DNA of 64,000 nt from Zychaea mexicana (taxonomy: Eukaryota > Mucoromycota > Mucoromycetes > Mucorales > Lichtheimiaceae). Positions 55,296 through 64,000 of this stretch are shown piece by piece. A model generated the notes under the pieces. The model saw only the letters and a list, made by a program, of their open reading frames with translations. It was not told where the DNA came from and made no database searches. The stretch is from assembly GCF_025766255.1 (NCBI RefSeq), contig NW_026516664.1, positions 558,001 to 622,000 of the forward strand, given 5' to 3'. The position numbers were made by a program, and so were the translations under genes. The stretch's first letter is position 1. Each line of letters begins with the position of its first letter.

Positions 55296-58200
55296 ATGGA
55301 ATCGGATCTCTCCAGCTCGCGAATTACTTCGTCCATGCAATCTTTATTAAGCGATGACGATGCAGACGACGATCTATCAATGGCGTCGAATCGAGCAGCA
55401 GGAGCAGCGCGTCCGTGGTCCTATGCATCGAGTAACCCGCGGAGCTCGTTGACATCGCCGTCGTCGCCCTCTGCATCTCCAGCAGTAGCACGACGAGCCA
55501 TGGCAGCAACAGCACGTCACCAAGAAGCAGATATTGGCGACACGCCTCGACTCTATTCTATACGGAAACAACCGTCGTCTCAATCCTATTTGAGCTCTCG
55601 CCTAGAAAAGTCAAGCTCGGAACCGAATCTTTTGGAAGAACTAGCATCTGCTCAGTGTCGACACTCATCGCCTCCTCCTCCTCCTCCTCCTCTTCCTCCG
55701 CCATCCTCATTATCACAGCAACCCTCTCCACAACATCATCATCATCTATTACCAGCACAATCACAGCCAACATCGGCTGGATCCATCTTACAGACATCAT
55801 CGTCGTCGTTAGCACATACCAATTATAACAGCAGCGATGATGAAAACGTGATGGGCGTGGATATTACAGAAAACGGGGCAAAGGATGCCATGCTAAAGCT
55901 GGAACCGGCAGAACTGCAGCATTTCCGGAGATGGGTTATTGGCTTTTGTATCGTCAACTTTGATCTGGAGATTGGACAAGGTAAAATAGCCAGAGGGGGG
56001 GGAGGGGGGAAAAAGAAAAAGTCAGAAGGAAGGGGATAGGTTTTTTGTTCAGAGAAACTGTGTGGGTGTCGGACATGTTCAGGACGGAATCTACCGCGCG
56101 TATTCGTGTACGCGCGTCACCCTCTTTTTTGCCAATTTGTTTTGATCTGTTGACACATATGTATCATCTATACAGCGCTTGATTATGTGTATCCGCCTAT
56201 GGAACTCACAGACGACGAAAAGAAAAACATGTAAGGTTTTACATGGTCATGTTGTGATCCATTCAGAGAAAAGCCCCGATGGTAAATAATCCCGTACTTT
56301 CTTTCTTGTGTAGCTGTTTTTCAGCGTTCCCAGACTCAAACGTGTTTGAAGTGGGCGATCAAGTGTACAATGTCCGAGTGCGCGCCAGTACTGCTGGATT
56401 GGCTGTATCTGGTAAATTAAAGCCGAGGGAGAACAACGGTGTGTTTGGCTCGACTCAAAAAGGGAAACCACACTCTAAATAAGGAATTTTTGCGATCCGA
56501 TCTATCTCTCTTTTTTTTTTAACAATGACAGGACCAACAACCAGCGCGGGATTCCTTTATGGTTATGTTTTCTTTCGACAGAAAAAGGATCCACGAATTC
56601 GTCGGGGCTATTTCCAGGTATGCCACAGAGCGTGTGTAACCAGCATCAGCAAATGCCCTTTTTGTTTGACTGACAGTCATTGTAGAAATCATTGGTGCTA
56701 TTGTCACAGCATCCCTATGTTGGGCTGTTCTCTCGGATAGTGGCTATTTTGGGCCCTTCGTTCTTTGACACCGGTCAGCCCATGTTGGAGGCTGCATGCA
56801 TGAATATCGCTCATTGGTATGCTTTTGGGTTGGGGGAGGGGGGGGGCGAAAAGGATGACTGAACAGTAGTAGTAGTGAGTTAGTGACGGGGTGGATCGAT
56901 GGTGGTATACAGAGCTGTGTATGCATGCTAATGTAAAATAGGGGTGCAGTGATTGAAGGCAAAGTTCTTGATTTACCTTTTCTGGGGCAATTACTGCAAG
57001 TCGAGATCTCCCGTCCGTACGAACCTCAGTTGTTAGAAACGACATCATTCGATATGAACAGATTACAACCAGATATGCAGGTATGATTCAAATCAATGAC
57101 AAGGTGGGGAACCAACAAGTGTTTAGTAACGCCAAAACGGATGACATGTGCTACGGTAGATCATGGCTTCCTTACCAGTCGGGGGATTATACCATCATTT
57201 CAAAGATATCCTTCAAGACTTGTGGCTATTATGGGAGTTGATGCTGTTAGCAGAACCATTGGTTGTGATAGCACCGGATCCAGGTGTCTGCAGTGAGGCG
57301 GTGGTATCAATGGTGGATCTCATTAATCCCGTAAGTTTATTAGTGCGGCTATCATCAATTTAAGCATGAAAGTTGTGTATGCTAAGCTTGCGATTTCATG
57401 CAGATCCCTTATTGCGGAGACTATCGTCCATACTTTACGATTCAGGATACAGATTTCAAATCGTTTGTCACGAAAAGCAAGGTAGGTCATTCGCCTTTCA
57501 CTCTACTGTGATTATCCAAGTTGCTGACTGTGGTTTATATATAGCCACCGACAAACCTTATCCTTGGAGTTACCAACCCATTCTTCAATACTGCGATTGA
57601 ACACTGGCCGCATGTGGTGCGGGTAGGCAGACAGCAATTAAGGTAGGCTAAACGACACTATGCGTTGGATAGAGTCGGATAAGAAGGAGAGGAGGAATTT
57701 GAGGAGGCAAGAAAGAAGCGGATGCAGGGGAGTAAGCAGAAGCGACAGTGACAGTCAGAGTGAGAGAGCGATGCAAGTAGGGCATCATCAGTGGCGGCCG
57801 AATAGTTAGTAAGCTGACGTGATGACAATGATACACTACGACAGGAAACCGGACGGCACTTTGATATCTGCCCACGGTAATCATGTAAGGACGCATAAAC
57901 CCAAGGCCGGCTTGGGTGCCAAGTCCAATATCCTATTTGAATTTGTTCAGGTGTGTGTCTTTCTTTGTTTTGTTTTTACCATGGAGACAGTAGTGCGATG
58001 GCGGCAGTGTCAAATCTAAACGTTCACACTACACACCAATGCAGGGGGTGACATCGAAGCGTAAGGCAGTTATTGCCAAGGACCGACAACTGCTCAAGAT
58101 GCTGACAGAAGCAAGCATGCGTGGACATCCACCGGGTAAAGTCCAAGGACTGAGGGACGATTGTTGAAATTAAATCTTTTCGCACTGACTTTTAAAAATT

Positions 58201-58944
58201 CATAGATTGGGTGCTTAATAACATGTTGCGACGGCACTTTGTGGATCTCACGGGAAAGTTCCTCGTGCCACTGGATCGCTATTTTAGCACGCTTATACCT
58301 GCACCCGTGTAAGTAGCAACAGGTTTTTATCTTCTCTTATGAAAGCAGTTATGCATGTCAATGACACACACACACACACACAGAGTGCGCTAATGTAACA
58401 AAACAACTACTCCCCTTCTGAAAATGGCAGGCAATACCAGACGGACGCTGTTGCTGGGCCTCCTCAATTGAGACCGTTCCAGACCGAGCAGTTCATCAAG
58501 TCGCTCAAGGAACATCAACGGCAGCTGCCGTTCAAATCCACGTTCAAGACTCGCACAGCAACCGCAGATCCCTTGCGAGATCTGTACGCACAGTTCTTAA
58601 AGTGCGGCAACTTTGCGACATGGCTGCAGCATCGCACAACCGAGGCACAGAACGAGATCATGAAGCAGTACATCCAAAGGCTGGTCGAGGAAGCAGACTC
58701 GCGGAGCTCGGTCGACTTGAAATCCCGTATTCGGGATGTGCTGGTAAAAAAAAAAAGCCCCTTTTTGTTTTTACTGCTGCTGCTGCTTTTTTGTGTTGTC
58801 CGAACCCCTTGAATGTTTTTTGTTTCCTCACCTCACATCAATGGACCTGTGTAGTACCCGTCGTCGTCATCGACACTTTCCAGCTTCTCGGCGACGGAGC
58901 AGCAGCGAGACCAATTGATGCGCGCATTGGGCGAACGGGACTAA
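55296..58944 (+). CDS. DENND6-like DENN-domain protein
   Basis: DENN-domain proteins are guanine nucleotide exchange factors for Rab GTPases; animal DENND6 acts on Rab14 in endosomal traffic. The N-terminal ~190 residues are Ser/Pro-rich and disordered (polyPro, Gln/His). Then come FRRWVIGFCIVNFDLEIGQ (start of the DENN fold, as in DENND6), DYVYPPMELTDDEKKNIAFS, AFPDSNVFEVGDQVYNVRVR, GFLYGYVFFRQKKDPRIRRG and YFQ, QHPYVGLFSRIVAILGPSFF, VLDLPFLGQLLQVEI, LWLLWELMLLAEPLVVIAPD, INPIPYCGDYRPYFTIQDTD, PPTNLILGVTNPFFNTAIEH, DWVLNNMLRRHFVDLTGKFL and VPLDRYFSTLIP, and the tail YPSSSSTLSSFSATEQQR ending LGERD. About 11 introns. Upstream Met at 55218 lies in the T-rich leader and was rejected. Confidence 0.85.
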
Positions 58945-59286
58945 GAAAAAGACAAGAACAAGAAAACAAGCTGCACAAAGATTTGCTAAATTGGGACAGC
59001 CTTGGGCACACAGCAACGTGTCCGGGCTGGCTTTTTATGGCAGGGTGCCAACAGCTTTACTTTGTTCTATTTTTTATTCGTCTTTCTCTCCTCTCTTTCT
59101 CTCTCTTCTTCTCTTCACACTTACACACTTACACACACACACACACACACAACGCCCCTTTCTTTCTTTCTTTCTTTCTTTCTCTCCATTCCCATCCGCT
59201 TCTCTCTTTCTATCTTTGTTCTTCAAACTGCGTCGCAGCACACATCACATACACCCCAACTCATACCTTTGCATTAACCCTTATTC
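58945..59286. other. intergenic, pyrimidine and CA repeats
   Basis: 340 bp between two plus-strand genes. It contains (CA)n at about 59133-59152 and (TTTC)n at about 59159-59182, typical of the 5' leaders in this window. No gene. Confidence 0.6.
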
Positions 59287-60366
59287 ATGTCCAGCTTTTC
59301 ATCTAAACTCTCGAGGGTCCGCTCCGTCAAACTATCTGCCTTTGCCCATCGACAACAACAACAACAACAACAACAACGCTCACCGTCACCGAACCCGCCG
59401 CCATCATCCTCCACGCCATCACAGCAGCCCACCGTCCCCATTCGCTCGACAACGCCGACATCAACGCCGTCGTCCAATAATGAACGCCGCTCCCTACCTC
59501 GCAGTCGCACCGTCAGTGGCCGAGGCCTGACCCATCAAAGCTTTGGCGACACCCTACGAGCCATGTCCAAGGAAGCACAGAGCGGTGAGTTTGCCGACGT
59601 CTTTGGCTCCTTCTTTTTCAGCGACAAACGATGTCAGAACCGTGCCTTCTTCATGGCTGCACGGCTGAAGCAAACCTTACAGCCCATCCTTGCATCATCA
59701 TCATTATCATCACCGCACACAACACCGGACCCTCTCTGGGAACTCGTGACGCATCGCCTGTACACGCTCAATTATATCTTGTTTGTGTTGCCATCGACAT
59801 GCGATATTCGAAACCACTTCTTGGCAGTTTTAGAGCAACAGCTTGCACAGATTGGCGATGGACAGCATGTATTGCGACGAGGTGGTATGGAAGTCCATTT
59901 CAGTCTACGATACGTTTTGAAAAAGTATTATCGACGTAGTCGCGACAGCAACAACAACAACAACAACGACGACGACGATGACATTGAAGATATCGTAGAA
60001 CGGGCACGTGAAATCATTGAACATTGTTTGGAAAGTGAGTCGAAACTGGGCCATGCCGAACGGGATGCAATGTACGTGTTCCATGGATTGCGAATGGGGT
60101 TGCACGGATCACTTGAGCCGCGTATCGAACTGGATGACGAGTATTGGGAATTGGCACAGCGATTAGCGATTGCCGTCAAGCAAAACAAGGAATCAACACA
60201 GCCGGCTTATGTCAATCCTTTCGAGGATGATGATGCCGTTGTCACTGACGACAATGATGGCATGCCGCCCACGACGACGACGGCAGCTTCTTCACGAGAA
60301 GTAGATAGCGGGTTTTACGATCACTATGTGCCACCAGCACGGTCGGGAGCAGCAGCATCGTCATAG
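59287..60366 (+). CDS. hypothetical polyQ/Ser-rich protein
   Basis: A single uninterrupted frame of 359 codons. The N-terminus MSSFSSKLSRVRSVKLSAFA is basic and Ser-rich, followed by polyQ (residues ~23-30) and a Pro/Ser/Thr-rich tract. A conserved-looking core starts near residue 75: GRGLTHQSFGDTLRAMSKEA, ADVFGSFFFSDKRCQNRAFF, LWELVTHRLYTLNYILFVLP, HFLAVLEQQLAQIGDG, GMEVHFSLRYVLKKYYRRSR. An Asn/Asp run (SNNNNNNDDDDD) is followed by ERAREIIEHCLESESKLGHA, YVFHGLRMGLHGSL and DDEYWELAQRLAIAVKQNKE. The tail is Ser/Ala-rich. The core looks all-helical and soluble. I do not recognise the family. The absence of introns in a 1.1-kb frame is unusual here. Confidence 0.75.
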   Translation: MSSFSSKLSRVRSVKLSAFAHRQQQQQQQQRSPSPNPPPSSSTPSQQPTVPIRSTTPTSTPSSNNERRSLPRSRTVSGRGLTHQSFGDTLRAMSKEAQSGEFADVFGSFFFSDKRCQNRAFFMAARLKQTLQPILASSSLSSPHTTPDPLWELVTHRLYTLNYILFVLPSTCDIRNHFLAVLEQQLAQIGDGQHVLRRGGMEVHFSLRYVLKKYYRRSRDSNNNNNNDDDDDIEDIVERAREIIEHCLESESKLGHAERDAMYVFHGLRMGLHGSLEPRIELDDEYWELAQRLAIAVKQNKESTQPAYVNPFEDDDAVVTDDNDGMPPTTTTAASSREVDSGFYDHYVPPARSGAAASS

Positions 60367-61519
60367 AGTGATAGCTTTTCTATATTATATATAAAAAAAA
60401 AGAATTTCTTACTCTTCTTTCTCATACACCACTTCACACACACACACACACTCTATATATATTTTGCACTTTTACAACAACACTCCACGCACTACTACAC
60501 CCTCGCACACCGGACACGACAAAACAACCAACACACGCTGTCTGTTTCCGAAAACAATAAAATTAATAAACCTTGTTGATGTAGATAGATATAGCACGTA
60601 CGTACCGTCCCACGCACAGATCCGTCTTTAGATTATGCCAGTATCGGTAGCACTAGTGTCCAGTGATGGCAGCTGTTGCTGGCTGGCGTATATTATATGC
60701 TGGGTTGCGACGAGCCAGGGGCAAAGCGACTGCAAGGACGGGAAGGTCTAGTCTGGCGGGCAAAAAATAATGCTGAAACACATGACACGTTTTTTTTTTC
60801 TTTTGGTCTCTCTCTCTCTCTCTCTCTTTCACTTTCACTTTAGCAAATAGTCATAGTATCGCATTAAAGAAACGATACATCAAAGGGAGCAAGGAACAGG
60901 AGGCGCAACGCATATTTATATAAGTTTCTTTCTGTGGCATTTGTTTATATTCCATACACAGAAGGAATACATCTTACGTTTGGGTGGGTATGATACTGTG
61001 ACCGCATTGAATGCACATATATCAATCCATTGGAGGGTCCGAAACACAGCAGTTTGAACCTAATCCGTGTTGTTGTTGTTTATATCAAAAACATCCGCCC
61101 ATGGTTGTTTGATATCAATGCACATACGCTATCGTACAACTGGAACAGCAACAACAGCAGCACATACTTTCATATACACGCTACGGACATTCAAGTTGGG
61201 CCAAGAAGACGGAACAGGCCAGCGTGGCAGCAGGAGCATCGTCAGCCGGTAACCCTTTCTCTGTGCTGTAGAACATCAACGTAGTCAATCCGAAAGCAGT
61301 TACATTCAGCTGACGAAGCAAGGCATAAAATTCGAGAGGACGGAGTTGGATGTGTATTTTTTTCACAGCCTTCCTCTAACACATCTTTTCCTCTTCTTGG
61401 GTCACGAAAACCCAGTTCCTTTTCTTCCTTCCTCTTTTCTTTCCTTCCCTGTTTCTCCTCTCCTTTACTATTCTAATTATTATTCTAATTACTTCTCTAA
61501 GAAAGGATACTGCCACGCT
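60367..61519. other. 1.15-kb intergenic region
   Basis: Between two plus-strand genes. It contains (CA)n at about 60438-60449, (TC)n at 60807-60826, and a T/C-rich leader from about 61360. No coding sequence recognised; the frames at 61030-61284 and 60653-60838 have no motif. Confidence 0.55.
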
Positions 61520-63093
61520 ATGACGTTCTCAGAAACCGAACAAGACGTCTACATCCACAAACGCCAACAGCAACAACCTCCACCACTCCATCATAAAGCG
61601 AAAATGCGCCCTGCACCTGCCCCAACCACAGCAGCGACTGCTGCTGCTGCTGCTGCTGCCGGCGTCGGCGGTGCCAGATATCAACCGCGTTCTGCTCGTC
61701 CACACACCACCACCACGTCAAGCGACAGTGCATTCTCGCCCCATATCTCCTGGCCTATCCTTCTGGCCGTTGTTCCTACCGTAGGCTCCTTTTTCGCTGG
61801 CAGTGCCGATGCCTGGAGCGATTTTGTCATGATACTACTGATTCTTTACTATGTCTTTAAATGGATGACTGGTACGTCGCTAGGAGACGCTCTTTTTGCC
61901 TCACTTGCGTGCAACACTGTTCCCTTAACCGATAACTCTCACACACAACTCTTGACTACAAACACTATCATGTAGTTCCCTGGTCGTACTATGAAAGTGC
62001 ACGATCTCGCCGTATGATCCATCAGAAATCCAGCATTCTTCTAGATGAACGAAAGCAACTTACTGAGCTCCAGCGTCGTGCGATCATTGCCGAAGAACTA
62101 CGCCGGCATGAACTCGTTGGCTTGTTCTGGGTTATCATTTCACCTCTGCTCGCAGGTTACACCTTACAGTACAGTCGCTACTTCCTGAGCAACTATGAGC
62201 GCTACATGAGCTCGTTCAACGTCGTCGTATTCGTGCTTGCCGCATCGTTGAAACCCTTGGCACATGTGATGACTCTCTTGCGCGAACGAACACTCTACCT
62301 CCAAAGCGAAATGCAGGCATCTGAAAGTCAGGTGCAGATGTTGCAGCGCAAATTAGACCTGATGGAGGATGAGCTGGATACGTTGCGCAAAGCATTTGCC
62401 ACCAAGAAGGATTTGGGACAGGTAACACCATGATTGCTCACTGTCTCTCTCTTCTTTGGGCCATTACACAAACACACACAGGCCCATTGTTCTCGCTCTC
62501 CTCCAAATTGAATATTAATAACATGTGATTATTTGAACTAACACATACACACACACACACACACGAACATTGTGATGCAATAGGTTACAGACGGACTTAA
62601 CCCGACCATCCAACAACTGGCCAAGACATTGCGACGGTTCGAAAAGAAGGAAACCGGGTTGCGATCATGGTCTGAAGAACGCTTTTCGTCGATCGAGCAA
62701 AAAGTGAACGAATTCGACCAGTTCATCTGCTATCGTATTGAGCAAGATCAACGGCAATCAGCACATGGTATGGTTGTTACGTTAATCCTGTTGCCACTCA
62801 ACATCACGCTCTGGGTTGTCAAGCGCATGACTGGATTGCTGCCAGTGCCACGCGCATTACTCGGCCATGCCTCTACAACTGCTAAATCGAACGTAGCATT
62901 CCACCATCATAGTCACGGCAACAACAACAATAACAGCAACAGCAGTAGTACCAGACGAAATACAGGTATTCCTGCAAAGCATCTGACGCATCCAGACTCA
63001 GAGACAGGATCGATCGCTGCTGCTGCAACAGAGATTCCAGCGTCAAGCGAGCCTGCAGTTGCACTGAACCAGCACCGGTCAGTACAGCGCTAA
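61520..63093 (+). CDS. fungal membrane/coiled-coil protein of unknown function
   Basis: Three exons join in phase: 61520-61871, 61976-62421 and 62584-63093. The N-terminus has polyQ, Pro and Ala runs (to residue ~55). Then ISWPILLAVVPTVGSFFAGS (TM1) continues ADAWSDFVMILLILYYVFKW (TM2), and exon 2 begins VPWSYYESARSRR. A helical charged stretch leads to ELVGLFWVIISPLLAGYTL-like TM3 and SFNVVVFVLAASLKPLAHVM (TM4). A coiled coil follows (QSEMQASESQVQMLQRKLDL, MEDELDTLRKAFATKKDL), then IQQLAKTLRRFEKKETGLRS, EERFSSIEQKVNEFDQF, a last TM (GMVVTLILLPLNITLWVV) and an Asn/Ser/His-rich tail. I have the impression that the WSDFVMILLILYY...PWSYYESARSRR block is conserved in many filamentous fungi, but the function is unknown to me. 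Probably an organelle-membrane protein. Confidence 0.82.
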
Positions 63094-64000
63094 AAAAAAA
63101 AAAAGGTGGCAACGCGTCTATTCTATTACGACATTTACACACAGCATCTTCATTCCCGACGGCATATGTCCCTGTCTTTCATATTTCATATGTCTTTTTT
63201 TCCTACCCATCCCAAATTACATGTAACGTAGTACCGTCATTTTTAAAACGTCCTTTGCACCCGATCCGAAAAACCCTCCTATTCACCCGCCCTGTGTTGT
63301 ATTATCCATCCCCATTTTCCCCAAATATCGTCATTTAACCCGCTCTTTTTATGAACTTACCTGCATTACATATACTTTATATTTATACCCACTCTCTTCT
63401 TCTACTTTTTCCTTACACACACACACACTCGAATCCCCTCGCAGCAACACACATCTTCCCATTATCCAACCTTCATCCTATATGTTTATTACAATGCCTC
63501 TCTCTCATGTTTTACCGAAAAAAATATAACATTCTCAACTCATTTCTTAATAATCTTACAACATCAACTGATGCAACGTTTCGGGGCTACAATAGTATTG
63601 TACTTGCTGTAGGTCTACAATATGAATAGGAAGAGTCCCTGTTATGTATGTATGCACTGTAAGCACGAATTCATTTTGAGATACTGTAATGTCCAGTTAG
63701 GTCATGTATTCTGGAAAAAGTGATATAATACGTGCGAAATTTGGGTTATTGGGCAATAAGGGATGCTCACCTGAGTGACAGAGTTGATGTCGACGTACGA
63801 GCTTCCACAGCGTATCGACTTTTTCTAGAGGTAAGCCAATATTCCTGGCGCTGCGGTGCTAATAGTTGCTGGCAAATAACTGCCCGATTCAACTGTGTGT
63901 GCATTGCACCAAACGCGTCTAAATTGGATCTTTTTGTGTGGTTAATGTAGCGTTCCAACTCGGGAAATTTTTGCATGTGCAATTTTTAAAAAGCAAAATT
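63094..64000. other. right flank, no gene recognised
   Basis: About 900 bp after the last gene: poly-A at 63093-63105, T/C-rich DNA, and a (CA)n run near 63415-63427. The two opposing frames at 63732-63982 overlap each other and show no motif. Confidence 0.5.

Overview
The window is nuclear DNA of a filamentous fungus, most likely an early-diverging one (Mucoromycota/Mucorales). The reasons are dense short spliceosomal introns (about 30-120 bp, GTAAGT-like donors, YAG acceptors), polyQ/N and Ser-rich proteins, A/T- and CA/CT-rich intergenic DNA, and eukaryotic genes on both strands: Swd2, GcvH, 5-oxoprolinase, Dre2 and a DENND6-type protein. The species assignment is inference. Most genes were assembled by hand from exons, so outer limits are more reliable than internal splice sites.

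Left part (0-37 kb), ordinary gene space: SWD2/WDR82 (+); the mitochondrial glycine-cleavage H protein (-); a 3.56-kb Helitron (3211-6773) inserted between the H-protein and 5-oxoprolinase promoters; OXP1 (+, at least 12 introns); a small acidic protein (-); an SLC35-like transporter (-); an unidentified protein (-); a decayed gene; a secreted/type II membrane protein (-); HIBCH (-); a BSC6-like MFS permease (+); a casein kinase 1 with a Q/N/H-rich tail (+); glutaryl-CoA dehydrogenase (+); and a Dal5-type MFS permease (-). GcvH, HIBCH, GCDH and OXP1 all act in amino-acid or glutathione turnover. They lie in separate transcription units and I do not claim a cluster.

Middle part (38-52 kb), a repeat and decay island: two direct copies of a 3.1-kb block (38554-41667 and 48137-51202). 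Each carries remnants of two convergent genes with a stem-loop-rich stretch between them. Between the copies lie a C-rich tandem repeat, other gene debris, a frameshifted Tc1/mariner-IS630-like transposase whose third catalytic acid is changed to Gln, a 21-bp minisatellite (14 units) and an orphan 83-aa ORF.

Right part (52-64 kb), gene space again: DRE2 (-), a DENND6-like Rab-GEF (+), an unidentified polyQ/Ser-rich protein (+) and a conserved-type fungal membrane/coiled-coil protein (+).

The strongest leads are the Helitron carrying a phase-consistent, multi-exon, membrane-protein-like gene on its other strand, whose introns share a palindromic motif, and the duplicated 3.1-kb block, whose copies differ by two in-frame 21-nt indels in a candidate first exon.
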